From Vibrio sp. Isolate32 (GTDB lineage Bacteria; Pseudomonadota; Gammaproteobacteria; Enterobacterales; Vibrionaceae), in NCBI RefSeq assembly GCF_022397955.1, contig NZ_JAKEUQ010000002.1, positions 124,728-188,727 on the forward strand: a DNA stretch of 64,000 nt, given 5' to 3'. Within the stretch, counting starts at the first letter, position 1; the number at the start of each line of letters is the position of its first letter. The notes under the pieces are model-generated. The model searched no databases, had not been told where the DNA came from, and was given only the letters and a program-made list of their open reading frames with translations. Shown here piece after piece: positions 37,557 through 47,659 of this stretch. A program made the position numbers and the translations under genes.

Positions 37557-38890
37557 GACGCACTCTCCTGAGTATCAGATTCAAGCTTAACCTCTTCAGA
37601 GTTCGACTCTTTCAGTAACATGCCTTCGATAGCTGGCAGGACGTCATTAAGAACCAATTTATCTCCCGTTTGTAGCTCGCCACTCACAACCACTTGGTTA
37701 TCTCTGCGATAAAGCACTTCAACACTCACTAGTTGCAAGCGCTGATTGTCATCCATCAGGTAAACCTTATCACCGTGCAATGCTCGCTCTGGAACCACCC
37801 AACTTAGATTCGCGACACCTTCAATCTCAGCTTTTACAAACATGCCGTTAACCAAAGGGGTCGCATTGCTTGGCTGCAGTTGTGAATAGTCTTGAGCGAT
37901 CTCAAGAATAATTCCGGCTGTCGCTTGGTTTTCATCCACCGTCTCACTGATTCTTGCGACCTTGGCTGGCCAAATCAGATTTAAACTGCCACTGTTCAAC
38001 TGAATGCTCGCTTTAGCTCGCGTTTGATATGGGTTTGGGATGCCTGCTGCATCGCGAGGAAATTGAGTAAAGCTTGAGGCTAAAGTTTGCATATCGTGAA
38101 TAGAGAGTTGTGCCTCAACCTCCATAACATCAATCCCATGAGCAATGAACATCTCTTGCTGCAGATTAACTACTTGATTCTGTTCAATATCGACCTGAGC
38201 GATTCGCATCGGTCTAGGTAAAGTGACGGTGGTTTTATCTAAAGAGCGTTGCGCTTCTTTTACCTTAGAAACATTCACTTTAATCACTGCTTGCGCGACA
38301 CGCTTTTCATCTGGCATCAAAGCAATTTGGTTCTGTATATCTAACACCAACTTCTGCTGGGAGAGTGCGCTCTGTTGTTGTAGATCGACATCGGACTGAG
38401 AGGTAAGCCCTTTCTTACGCAGATCTTGTTTACGCTGTAGCTCTTTATTACTGATCACTAAACGATTTTTTTCGATCTTTAATGTCTGTTTCAGGTTCTC
38501 TTCTTCTTGGTTCAATTTCTCTAGTGAGGTCTGGCTCGATTTAAGATCCGCTTCGGCTTGTATCAACTTCAACTCGTAATCCAAAGGATCGATCTTAAGT
38601 ACCTCAATTCCTGCAGGGATCACCTGCCCTTTCTCAAGATCTGGATGTCGATAAACAATTTGACCTGTAACCTCGGCAATCGCTTTCCATTCAACCTTAG
38701 GTACCACTTTGCCAAAACCAACCGCCAACGGCGCGATCATCTGCTTCTCTAAGCTGACGGTTTCAACCAAGCGCGCCCTGTCTCCAGCAGGTTTGGTTGG
38801 TAAATCTGGTTTCAAGTTAATCGCCACCACTAGACCAATTACACCAACGGCTAAGGCTGGGAAGAAGAAGAGTTTTTTATTTATTCTCAT
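37553..38890 (-). CDS. RND efflux periplasmic adaptor (HlyD/AcrA family)
   Basis: 445-aa membrane-fusion protein. An N-terminal membrane anchor (LFFFPALAVGVIGLVVAI) has no lipobox Cys. The lipoyl half-motif is followed by a long coiled-coil hairpin (about 115-215: LKSSQTSLEKLNQEEENLKQ and onward), then beta-barrel and membrane-proximal parts ending GDKLVLNDVLPAIEGM. Start overlaps the TetR stop by 1 bp (TAATG) and the stop overlaps the pump start by 4 bp, so all three genes are translationally coupled. Confidence 0.93.
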   Translation of the reverse strand: MRINKKLFFFPALAVGVIGLVVAINLKPDLPTKPAGDRARLVETVSLEKQMIAPLAVGFGKVVPKVEWKAIAEVTGQIVYRHPDLEKGQVIPAGIEVLKIDPLDYELKLIQAEADLKSSQTSLEKLNQEEENLKQTLKIEKNRLVISNKELQRKQDLRKKGLTSQSDVDLQQQSALSQQKLVLDIQNQIALMPDEKRVAQAVIKVNVSKVKEAQRSLDKTTVTLPRPMRIAQVDIEQNQVVNLQQEMFIAHGIDVMEVEAQLSIHDMQTLASSFTQFPRDAAGIPNPYQTRAKASIQLNSGSLNLIWPAKVARISETVDENQATAGIILEIAQDYSQLQPSNATPLVNGMFVKAEIEGVANLSWVVPERALHGDKVYLMDDNQRLQLVSVEVLYRRDNQVVVSGELQTGDKLVLNDVLPAIEGMLLKESNSEEVKLESDTQESAS

Positions 38891-39549
38891 TATTTGGGTT
38901 CCTGCAAAGGTGAAGGGGTTGGTGCATTGATAAAGCCTTCCGTCATCAGTTGAATGTTGTGTTCGATTAGTCGGTTCAGAAAAGCTTCATTAAGCTCGAT
39001 ACCATGAATAGCCAGCAAAGGCGGTGGGGCTATAAACGGAAACACCATCAAGCTTATATACGACACGCGGCAGAGCTTAGGATCCATATCCTTCCGCAAA
39101 ACGCCTTGTGCCATCAGCTTTTCAAAAATGACATCTTGGGCAGGTTTAGTGACATCGAGAAAGACCTTCTCTAGCAGCTCTCTCTGTACCTCTGAAGGCG
39201 GCATATTCATCACTTGGGCAATTAAGCGAGGAAACTTAGGTACCTTGACCATCTCTTTGTAGTAAGTCCGTATTAAATCAAGAAAGTTCTCATGACTGCT
39301 TTCTTCAACCAACCTTTGCATTTGCAATTGCATCGGTCGTAGCGTTTCACGCAGCATCGCTTCAAACAGCCCTGCTTTACTGCCAAAGTAATAACGGATC
39401 ATCGCAATGTTCACACCCGCACGCTCAGCAATCAGGCGCGTCGAGACCTTGTCGTATGGCTGAACGACAAACAGATCACGAGCATGCTCAATCAATAATT
39501 GTCGAACATCTAAGTTCTTTTGAGGTCGCCCCGCTTTTCGTGCCGTCAT
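38890..39549 (-). CDS. TetR-family repressor of the RND operon
   Basis: 219-aa TetR regulator. The N-terminal helix-turn-helix is about residues 15-60 (LLIEHARDLF...VSTRLIAERAGVNIAMIRYYFGSKAGLFEAML). The C-terminal ligand domain resembles the CecR/DUF1956 type. It is the first gene of its own operon, a layout that gives autoregulation. Two copies of TTAATCA-N2-TGATTAA lie in its promoter region (39561-39649) and are the obvious operator candidates. Confidence 0.92.
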   Translation of the reverse strand: MTARKAGRPQKNLDVRQLLIEHARDLFVVQPYDKVSTRLIAERAGVNIAMIRYYFGSKAGLFEAMLRETLRPMQLQMQRLVEESSHENFLDLIRTYYKEMVKVPKFPRLIAQVMNMPPSEVQRELLEKVFLDVTKPAQDVIFEKLMAQGVLRKDMDPKLCRVSYISLMVFPFIAPPPLLAIHGIELNEAFLNRLIEHNIQLMTEGFINAPTPSPLQEPK

Positions 39550-39560
39550 GGCAAAAATCC

Positions 39561-39596
39561 ATCTCTATAATTAATCATCTGATTAATTATAGAGAT
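39561..39596. promoter_or_regulatory. Operator 1 of the TetR-RND operon (perfect 17-bp dyad)
   Basis: The core TTAATCA-TC-TGATTAA at 39571-39586 extends to a perfect 17-bp-arm palindrome (outer ends ATCTCTATAA and TTATAGAGAT), only 12 bp upstream of the tetR start. Size and position suit a TetR dimer. Confidence 0.8.
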
Positions 39597-39633
39597 AAAC
39601 AGGCATAACAGTAGAAGATTAATTAGTCACTAT

Positions 39634-39649
39634 TTAATCAAGTGATTAA
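39634..39649. promoter_or_regulatory. Operator 2 of the TetR-RND operon
   Basis: TTAATCA-AG-TGATTAA, the same 7-bp arms and 2-bp centre as operator 1, 63 bp upstream of it (six helical turns between centres). Confidence 0.75.
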
Positions 39650-39855
39650 TTAATTTGGTCACGCTTGTAATTTTTTAGGTGAATCGTTCCATCAAAAAGA
39701 TTTACTACAAAGTTTTAACCTACACATAAGCCAAACGATAAACTAACCACCCAACCCCAAAACCCCAAGCAGATGATATAACCAATAAATTCATCCTTAT
39801 TAGCACAAACCAAACCAAAACGCCGCTAATGTATGTTGATATTGGATTTTCTTGT

Positions 39856-39884
39856 TTGACGCTCAGAATAAATTACGGTAAATA
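39856..39884 (+). promoter_or_regulatory. Promoter of the leu operon
   Basis: TTGACG (39856-39861), 17-bp spacer, and TAAATA (39879-39884, imperfect -10). It lies 34 bp before the leader peptide start. Confidence 0.6.
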
Positions 39885-39918
39885 TGGTGTTAACAGTTTA
39901 TTTACGGATATTTGTGTA

Positions 39919-39981
39919 ATGATTTTTTCTTCTTCTCGACTGCTGAAACTTCTCCTTATCGTGAACCAATCGCGCGGGTAA
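39919..39981 (+). CDS. leuL: leu operon leader peptide
   Basis: 20-residue peptide, ATG at 39919, TAA at 39979. It contains the run LLKLLL, with five Leu codons in six, then IVNQSRG. This is the control-codon layout of leucine attenuation. Segment GCGCGGG at 39972-39978, just at the end of the peptide gene, can pair with CCCGCGC (40014-40020) of the downstream terminator. When ribosomes stall at the Leu codons an antitermination structure could therefore form. It sits 137 bp before leuA. Confidence 0.88.
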   Translation: MIFSSSRLLKLLLIVNQSRG

Positions 39982-40010
39982 GTTGTGGGTCAAGAACTAC
40001 ACAAATATTA

Positions 40011-40035
40011 AAACCCGCGCTGAGCGGGTTTTTTT
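40011..40035 (+). terminator. leu attenuator
   Basis: Stem AAACCCGC / GCGGGTTT with a GCTGA loop and a T run, between leuL and leuA. Its 5' arm is complementary to the end of the leuL gene, so it is an attenuator rather than a plain terminator. Confidence 0.88.
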
Positions 40036-40117
40036 GTAACTGGCACTTTTAAAAGAACATCATTCTCAATAATAATTTGGATAGCAATCGATACAATATC
40101 GATATAAGGAAGCACCC

Positions 40118-41665
40118 ATGAACGATCAAGTGATAATTTTTGATACGACTTTACGTGACGGCGAGCAGGCTCTAGCTGCAAGCCTGACAGTAAAAGAGAA
40201 GTTACAAATTGCTTATGCACTTGAAAGACTGGGTGTGGACGTAATCGAAGCTGGCTTCCCAGTGTCTTCTCCGGGTGACTTTGAGTCAGTACAAACTATC
40301 GCAAAGAACATTAAAGATAGCCGTATCTGTGCGCTTTCTCGTGCAGTAGCGAAGGATATCGACGCAGCTGCTGAAGCGTTAAAAGTGGCTGAGCAGTTCC
40401 GTATTCATACCTTTATTTCGACTTCGACGGTTCACGTACAAGACAAATTACGCCGCAGCTACGATGACGTGGTTGAGATGGCAGTAAAAGCCGTTAAACA
40501 CGCACGTAACTACACAGACGATGTTGAGTTCTCTTGCGAAGATGCAGGTCGCACACCTATCGATAATCTTTGTCGCATGGTTGAAGCTGCCATCAACGCG
40601 GGCGCAAAAACCATCAACATTCCAGACACAGTGGGCTACACATTACCTAACGAGTTTGGCGGCATTATCAAAACGCTATTTGACCGCGTACCAAACATCG
40701 ACCAAGCGATCATCTCTGTTCACTGTCACGATGACTTAGGCATGTCGGTCGCTAACTCAATCTCAGCGGTACAAGCAGGTGCTCGCCAAGTTGAAGGTAC
40801 CATTAACGGCATTGGTGAACGCGCGGGTAACTGTTCTTTAGAAGAGATCGCAATGATCATCAAGACTCGCCAAGAGTTACTAGGTGTTCATACCGGTCTA
40901 GATCACCAAGAGATCCACCGCACCAGTAAATTGGTGAGCCAGCTTTGCCACATGCCTATCCAAGATAACAAAGCGATCGTTGGTGCTAACGCATTCAGCC
41001 ACTCTTCAGGTATCCACCAAGATGGCATGCTAAAGAACAAGAACACTTACGAGATCATGACCCCTGAGTCTATTGGCTTGAAAAACAAGGCATTAAACCT
41101 AACAAGCCGCAGTGGTCGTGCAGCCGTTAAGAGCCACATGGACGCAATGGGCTACAAAGACAACGAGTACAGCCTAGATTCATTGTACGAAGACTTCTTG
41201 AAGCTTGCTGACCGTAAAGGTCAGGTATTCGACTACGACTTAGAAGCACTAATGCATTTCGCAAACCTACGCGACGAAGATGACTTCTATAAACTTAACT
41301 ACCTAAGCGTACAATCTGGTAGTGTTATGTCTACCACCAGCATCAAGCTGCAATGTGGCGATGAAGAGAAATGCGAAGCGGCTGTCGGTAACGGCCCTGT
41401 TGATGCGCTATACCAATGTATCTACCGCTTAACAGGCTACGAGATCGTACTAGACAAATTCGACCTAACCGCAAAAGGCGAAGGCGAAGATGGCTTAGGC
41501 CAAGCGGATATCATTGCCAACTACAAAGGTCGCAAATATCACGGCACGGGCGTTTCAACCGATATCGTTGAAGCATCTGGTCAAGCGCTACTGCACGTTA
41601 TCAATAGCATTCAACGCGCAGACACCATTGCAGAAATGAAACAGCAAAAAATCGCGACAGTTTAA
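40118..41665 (+). CDS. leuA: 2-isopropylmalate synthase
   Basis: 515-aa first enzyme of leucine synthesis (acetyl-CoA + 2-oxoisovalerate). The TIM barrel opens [17 protein letters not shown] with the metal/catalytic RDGEQ motif, and [13 protein letters not shown] and [17 protein letters not shown] carry further metal ligands. The C-terminal allosteric domain (about 395-515) binds leucine for feedback control. Ribosome site AAGGA before the ATG. First structural gene of leuABCD. Confidence 0.98.
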   Translation: MNDQVIIFDTTLRDGEQALAASLTVKEKLQIAYALERLGVDVIEAGFPVSSPGDFESVQTIAKNIKDSRICALSRAVAKDIDAAAEALKVAEQFRIHTFISTSTVHVQDKLRRSYDDVVEMAVKAVKHARNYTDDVEFSCEDAGRTPIDNLCRMVEAAINAGAKTINIPDTVGYTLPNEFGGIIKTLFDRVPNIDQAIISVHCHDDLGMSVANSISAVQAGARQVEGTINGIGERAGNCSLEEIAMIIKTRQELLGVHTGLDHQEIHRTSKLVSQLCHMPIQDNKAIVGANAFSHSSGIHQDGMLKNKNTYEIMTPESIGLKNKALNLTSRSGRAAVKSHMDAMGYKDNEYSLDSLYEDFLKLADRKGQVFDYDLEALMHFANLRDEDDFYKLNYLSVQSGSVMSTTSIKLQCGDEEKCEAAVGNGPVDALYQCIYRLTGYEIVLDKFDLTAKGEGEDGLGQADIIANYKGRKYHGTGVSTDIVEASGQALLHVINSIQRADTIAEMKQQKIATV

Positions 41666-41754
41666 GTACCCAATAACAGAGCCCTATAGCTGATGTTATT
41701 GACTTTAGGGACAAAATTTAAAACGAGCCAAATAGCTCAGTAACAAAAAATTAA

Positions 41755-42855
<1,101 letters not shown>

Positions 42856-42966
42856 GCGTAGCGCTCTAAAGCAAGTACATAAGAATAATATCAAGCCAAG
42901 TCATCCAAAGCGCCTGACCTGGCGAGAAACAAACACTGGGACTGATGCTCCCAAGGAAGAAAAGCT

Positions 42967-44379
42967 ATGTCGACAAACCAGCAAGCCAAAACCTTATACG
43001 AAAAAGTTTATGACGCTCACGTTGCGGTTGCAGCGAAGGGCGAAACGCCAATTCTTTATATCGATCGTCACTTAGTCCACGAAGTAACGTCGCCACAAGC
43101 CTTTGATGGTTTGCGTGAAAAAGGCCGTAAAGTTCGCCAAGTAGGCAAAACTTTTGCGACGATGGATCACAACGTATCGACACAAACTAAAGACATCAAC
43201 GCTTCTGGTGAGATGGCACGTATCCAAATGGAAACGCTATCAAAAAACTGTGAAGAGTTTGGTGTAACGCTGTACGACCTAAACCACAAATACCAAGGTA
43301 TTGTGCACGTGATGGGTCCTGAACTAGGTATTACCCTACCAGGTATGACTATCGTTTGTGGTGACTCGCACACTGCAACACACGGTGCATTTGGTTCTCT
43401 TGCATTCGGTATCGGTACTTCAGAAGTTGAGCACGTTCTAGCAACTCAAACGCTAAAACAAGCTCGCGCTAAAACCATGAAAATCGAAGTAAAAGGCAAG
43501 GTTGCTCCAGGCATCACTGCAAAAGATATCGTTCTAGCGATCATCGGTAAAACAACAGCGGCTGGCGGTACTGGCTACGTCGTTGAATTCTGTGGTGAGG
43601 CAATTACTGACCTTACAATGGAAGGCCGTATGACGGTATGTAACATGGCTATCGAGCTGGGCGCTAAAGCCGGCCTAATCGCCCCAGATGCAACAACATA
43701 CGAATACATCAAAGGTCGTAAGTTCTCTCCAGAGGGTGAAGATTTAGACGCAGCGATTGAATACTGGAACACATTGAAAACCGATGCTGACGCAGAATTC
43801 GATGCAGTTGTCACGCTAGAAGCGGCAGACATCAAACCACAAGTCACTTGGGGAACAAACCCAGGCCAGGTTATCTCGGTAGACACACCAATCCCTGCAC
43901 CAGAAAGTTTCGCAGACCCTGTTGAAAAAGCATCAGCAGAAAAAGCGCTTGCTTACATGGGTCTTGAAGCAGGAAAATCTCTATCTGAATACAACGTCGA
44001 TAAAGTGTTTGTGGGTTCTTGTACTAACTCTCGCATCGAAGACATGCGTGCAGCAGCAGCGGTAGCGAAAGGTCGCCAAGTGGCAAAACATGTGCAAGCG
44101 CTCATCGTTCCGGGTTCTGAGCAAGTAAAAGCACAAGCAGAAGCGGAAGGTCTAGATGTTATCTTCAAAGAAGCTGGTTTCGAGTGGCGCCTACCGGGTT
44201 GTTCTATGTGCCTTGCAATGAACAACGACCGCCTTGGCCCACAAGAACGCTGTGCTTCTACATCAAACCGTAACTTTGAAGGTCGCCAAGGCCGTGATGG
44301 TCGTACGCACCTAGTTAGCCCTGCAATGGCTGCAGCCGCAGCGATCGCTGGTCACTTTGTCGATATTCGTGAACTTTAA
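42967..44379 (+). CDS. leuC: 3-isopropylmalate dehydratase large subunit
   Basis: 470-aa aconitase-fold subunit that isomerises 2- to 3-isopropylmalate together with LeuD. The [4Fe-4S] ligands are visible in VGSCTNSR (Cys near 347) and in [11 protein letters not shown] (Cys pair near 410). [20 protein letters not shown] is the family signature. It opens [17 protein letters not shown]. Ribosome site AAGGA 8-9 nt before the ATG. Confidence 0.98.
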   Translation: MSTNQQAKTLYEKVYDAHVAVAAKGETPILYIDRHLVHEVTSPQAFDGLREKGRKVRQVGKTFATMDHNVSTQTKDINASGEMARIQMETLSKNCEEFGVTLYDLNHKYQGIVHVMGPELGITLPGMTIVCGDSHTATHGAFGSLAFGIGTSEVEHVLATQTLKQARAKTMKIEVKGKVAPGITAKDIVLAIIGKTTAAGGTGYVVEFCGEAITDLTMEGRMTVCNMAIELGAKAGLIAPDATTYEYIKGRKFSPEGEDLDAAIEYWNTLKTDADAEFDAVVTLEAADIKPQVTWGTNPGQVISVDTPIPAPESFADPVEKASAEKALAYMGLEAGKSLSEYNVDKVFVGSCTNSRIEDMRAAAAVAKGRQVAKHVQALIVPGSEQVKAQAEAEGLDVIFKEAGFEWRLPGCSMCLAMNNDRLGPQERCASTSNRNFEGRQGRDGRTHLVSPAMAAAAAIAGHFVDIREL

Positions 44380-44393
44380 TTAGAGGATTTAAC

Positions 44394-44996
44394 ATGTCAG
44401 GTTTTCAACAACACACCGGATTAGTCGTTCCTCTAGATACGGCCAACATCGATACGGATGCGATCATTCCAAAGCAGTTCCTACAGAAAGTGAACCGCAT
44501 TGGTTTTGGTAAGCACTTATTCCACGATTGGCGCTTCCTAGACGATGCTGGCGAACAACCAAACCCAGAATTTGTGATGAACGCTCCGCGCTACCAAGGT
44601 GCTTCAATCCTGCTTGCTCGTGAAAACTTTGGTTGTGGTTCATCTCGCGAACACGCACCTTGGGCACTTGCTGATTACGGCATCCAAGTGATGATTGCAC
44701 CAAGCTTTGCAGACATCTTCTACGGTAACTCTATCAACAACCAAATGGTTCCTGTTCGATTGACTGAGCAAGAAGTGGATGAGATTTTCCAATTCGTAGA
44801 AGCGAATGAAGGAGCAGAGGTCACAGTTGATCTAGAAGCAATGAAAGTGAGCGCAAATGGCAAACAATACTCGTTTGAAATTGATGAATTCCGTCGTCAC
44901 TGCTTACTGAATGGTTTAGATAATATCGGCCTTACACTTCAACACGCTGATAAGATCTCTGAGTTTGAAGCTAAGATTCCTAGCTTCCTAAAATAA
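44394..44996 (+). CDS. leuD: 3-isopropylmalate dehydratase small subunit
   Basis: 200-aa swivel-domain partner of LeuC. Recognised by [24 protein letters not shown] and by the substrate loop [16 protein letters not shown]. It starts 14 bp after the leuC stop with AGAGGA in between, so the two subunits are made together. Last gene of the operon; strong terminator after it. Confidence 0.98.
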   Translation: MSGFQQHTGLVVPLDTANIDTDAIIPKQFLQKVNRIGFGKHLFHDWRFLDDAGEQPNPEFVMNAPRYQGASILLARENFGCGSSREHAPWALADYGIQVMIAPSFADIFYGNSINNQMVPVRLTEQEVDEIFQFVEANEGAEVTVDLEAMKVSANGKQYSFEIDEFRRHCLLNGLDNIGLTLQHADKISEFEAKIPSFLK

Positions 44997-45018
44997 TGAG
45001 ACGTTTCTGAATAACTCT

Positions 45019-45047
45019 AAAGGTTGGCCTAGTGCCAACCTTTTTTT
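45019..45047 (+). terminator. leuABCD terminator
   Basis: Stem AAAGGTTGGC / GCCAACCTTT with a CTAGT loop and seven T. Confidence 0.93.
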
Positions 45048-45171
45048 ATTTAGCTGAATATCTTTATTAAACTTAACTTCTTTATTTGATCAAGCTCGTG
45101 ATTTAACTAAAGAGCCATGAAAGAAAATCGTAAAGCATAGGGTCTTAGTAATAAGCTATCAGGAGAATGCC

Positions 45172-45954
45172 ATGAAACAACTACTCGTTATTATCAGCCT
45201 ATTTTTTTCAACTTTAGCTTGGTCAGCGCCGAAATCTGAACTGTGGCCGTACTGGAATCAAAGTAATGAGGTCAACTCAGAACAAGTTTCTCATCAAAAC
45301 TGGCAGCAATTCCTCGATAGCTATTTGGTCAAACAGGGGCAAAATACGTTAGTTCGTTATCAAGCAGTGACCGCTACAGATAAATCAAAGCTGAAGCAAT
45401 ACATCAAGCAGTTAGAGCAGATAAACCCACTTGAGTACTCAAAAGCAGGGCAATACGCTTACTGGGTCAACCTATACAATGCCGTGACTGTTGATTTGAT
45501 TCTCGATGCCTATCCAGTTAAATCGATCACTAAGCTCGGCGGTCTGTTTAGCTTTGGGCCATGGGGAGATGATGTCGTATCAGTTAATGGCAAATCACTG
45601 ACACTCAACGATATTGAGCACCGTATCTTAAGACCGATATGGCAAGATCCCCGAACACACTACGCGGTAAACTGTGCGAGCCTCGGCTGTCCAAACCTTC
45701 AGCCCCAAGCCTTTACCGCTAACAACACCGAGACTCTACTAGAACAAGCAGCCTCTGAGTTTGTTAACAGTGACAAAGGTGTGTTGGTTAAAGGCAATAA
45801 ACTCCAGCTATCATCGATTTACGAGTGGTTTGCTGTGGATTTTGGTACAGAGGAACAACTCATTCAACACTTAGACCAATATCGAACAGAAGCAGTAACC
45901 AATACTCAAAATATCAGTTATGACTACGACTGGTCGCTCAACCAAGCAAACTAG
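45172..45954 (+). CDS. DUF547-family secreted protein
   Basis: 260-aa protein with a Sec signal peptide (MKQLLVIISLFFSTLAWSA, cleavage after WSA). The mature part is a DUF547 domain, recognised by YAYWVNLYNAVTVDLILDAYPVKSI, then LNDIEHRIL, then THYAVNCASLGCPNL with the conserved Cys-X3-Cys-type pair. Members are periplasmic and of unknown function, with a papain-like fold proposed for some. Good ribosome site CAGGAG. Monocistronic; a strong hairpin follows. Confidence 0.87.
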   Translation: MKQLLVIISLFFSTLAWSAPKSELWPYWNQSNEVNSEQVSHQNWQQFLDSYLVKQGQNTLVRYQAVTATDKSKLKQYIKQLEQINPLEYSKAGQYAYWVNLYNAVTVDLILDAYPVKSITKLGGLFSFGPWGDDVVSVNGKSLTLNDIEHRILRPIWQDPRTHYAVNCASLGCPNLQPQAFTANNTETLLEQAASEFVNSDKGVLVKGNKLQLSSIYEWFAVDFGTEEQLIQHLDQYRTEAVTNTQNISYDYDWSLNQAN

Positions 45955-45989
45955 CTCTAACGCTAAAGTTCATAACTAAAGCAAAACAA

Positions 45990-46026
45990 AAAGAGGCTAG
46001 GGGTTTATCAACCACTAGCCTCTTCT
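45990..46026. terminator. Bidirectional terminator, DUF547 / DUF924 genes
   Basis: Stem AAGAGGCTAG / CTAGCCTCTT between two converging genes. T and A tracts on the two sides are short. Confidence 0.75.
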
Positions 46027-46051
46027 CAATTTATTGACCGTATATCTACAA

Positions 46052-46597
46052 TTAAAAGCTTGAGCCCGGTTGCTGCAAGAACTCAACTTCTTCGGGAGTC
46101 GAAGTTCGCCCTAGCACTTCATTGCGATGAGGGTAACGACCAAAACGCTCAATGATAACCTTGTGTTTAAACTCAAAATCCAAATTATGTTCTAACCCCG
46201 TTTGAGAAAAGAGCTCCACGGCTTGTTCATGGACTAACAAAGACTCACTGTGCATATAAGGCATATACAGGAAGCTTTTTTGTTGCTCGTTAAGTTGGTG
46301 ATCAAAACCACCCGCTACCGCCTCTTGCGCTAGAGCCAACGCCATCGGATCAGCCGAAAAAGCTATCGGACTGTTTCTACCAATATTTCGAGAAAACTGA
46401 TCAAGCACGATAATCTCTGCCAAGCGCCCTTGCGCAGTTTGTCGCCACTCAAATAACTCGCCTTGAGTGGCTATTTTATGTAGTTCAGAAAAACGAGATT
46501 CAATCACAGCGTCAATCTCGGCACCGCCAGTAAACCAATCTTTAGGCGTCAATTCATCGAACCAAAACTCTAGAACATCCTGATAAGTTATTGCCAT
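46052..46597 (-). CDS. DUF924-family protein
   Basis: 181-aa cytosolic all-helical protein. The signature is visible: VLEFWFDELTPKDWF, then GRLAEIIVLDQFSRNIGRNSPIAFSADPMAL, FLYMPYMHSESLLVHEQAV, and RFGRYPHRNEVLGR at the end. The family has a TPR-like fold and no proven function. It lies 58 bp downstream of djlA on the same strand, with djlA's terminator between. Confidence 0.9.
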   Translation of the reverse strand: MAITYQDVLEFWFDELTPKDWFTGGAEIDAVIESRFSELHKIATQGELFEWRQTAQGRLAEIIVLDQFSRNIGRNSPIAFSADPMALALAQEAVAGGFDHQLNEQQKSFLYMPYMHSESLLVHEQAVELFSQTGLEHNLDFEFKHKVIIERFGRYPHRNEVLGRTSTPEEVEFLQQPGSSF

Positions 46598-46614
46598 ATA
46601 ATTCCCTTTAATAA

Positions 46615-46648
46615 AAAGCCGAGTAATTTGATGTTATTACTCGGCTTA
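46615..46648 (-). terminator. djlA terminator
   Basis: Stem AAGCCGAGTAAT / ATTACTCGGCTT with a short loop, followed on the minus strand by TTTTTATT. Confidence 0.85.
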
Positions 46649-46655
46649 TGTTCTG

Positions 46656-47510
46656 TTATTTAAAACCTTTAACTTTTTTTATCAAGTCATAAGCATTTTG
46701 AATTTCTTGCGATTTCTCTTTCGCAACATTCATCATCTCTGGCGGTAAACCTTTCGCCATCAGTTTATCTGGGTGGTGCTCATTCATCAGTTTACGGTAA
46801 GCTTTCTTCACCTCTTTACCGTCAGCACTTTCACTTACTCCCAGTACCTTAAACGCATCGGCTAATTGATTTTGTTGTGATGCCTGCTGCCAACCTGAAG
46901 ATTGTCCTTGGTGATGACCACCACCGAAGCTTCCGCCCTGTTGTTGGAAACGGAATGCCGCCTCTTGCATCTGTAAACGACGCTCTAGCTGTTCTGCAGA
47001 AAACCCAAGACCTTGCGCTATCTTATGTAAGACCTGACGCTCACTTGGATGCAAGCTTCCATCAGCAAATGCGGCAGAGACTTGTAGCTCGAGGAAGAAC
47101 TGTAGAAGGTCAAAACGACCACCCGATGAGATTTTCACACGCTCAAGGACATCACTCAGTGGGAAGTCAGTCTCTTTACCGTCACGGAAAGCATCTTGCG
47201 CCGCTTTACGTTGCTCGCCATGAAGATTCATACGCTCCATCATTGTAGAAGCAAGCTGAATCTCTTCACGGGTCACTTGTCCTTTCGCTTTAGCAACATG
47301 CCCCATAACTGCAAATGCAGATTTGAAAAACTCATTTTGTCTTTCAGCTTGGTTTGGCCCACGCCCAAAACCAGAGGTATTAAAGCCAGATTGGTTCAAT
47401 CGGCGAGCTTTATCGAATTGATGCCCTAGAAATAGGCCAAAAACTAAACCAAGTGGCCCTCCAAATAGAAAGCCAAAGAAAGCGCCCAAAATTTTGCCAA
47501 ATATTTGCAT
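46656..47510 (-). CDS. djlA: Co-chaperone DjlA
   Basis: 284-aa membrane-anchored J-protein. The N-terminal TM (ILGAFFGFLFGGPLGLVFGLFLG) is glycine-rich, as in E. coli DjlA, and is followed by a TerB-like central domain (about 55-180). A Gln/Gly-rich linker leads to a C-terminal J-domain (about 217-284) with YRKLMNEHHPDKL holding the HPD triad. It stimulates DnaK and is linked to envelope stress signalling. Divergent from lptD, as in E. coli. Confidence 0.96.
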   Translation of the reverse strand: MQIFGKILGAFFGFLFGGPLGLVFGLFLGHQFDKARRLNQSGFNTSGFGRGPNQAERQNEFFKSAFAVMGHVAKAKGQVTREEIQLASTMMERMNLHGEQRKAAQDAFRDGKETDFPLSDVLERVKISSGGRFDLLQFFLELQVSAAFADGSLHPSERQVLHKIAQGLGFSAEQLERRLQMQEAAFRFQQQGGSFGGGHHQGQSSGWQQASQQNQLADAFKVLGVSESADGKEVKKAYRKLMNEHHPDKLMAKGLPPEMMNVAKEKSQEIQNAYDLIKKVKGFK

Positions 47511-47659
47511 TATGTGTTCTCTATCTATGAATTTTATCTGAGTAATGCTGTCTGATGATGCTGAATGCTAATATTTCCTTTATCATAAGGAAAATGCTTT
47601 ATTTATTGGATTGATACTAGATCAACCCTTCATCTAGTGACACAGGATAGTTCAACTTC

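Larger units (their letters stand above)
39550..39918. other. Divergent region between tetR and the leu leader
   Basis: 369 bp without a gene. The tetR half holds the two operators. The leu half holds the promoter at 39856-39884. The middle is AT-rich with no further structure that I can support. Confidence 0.6.
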
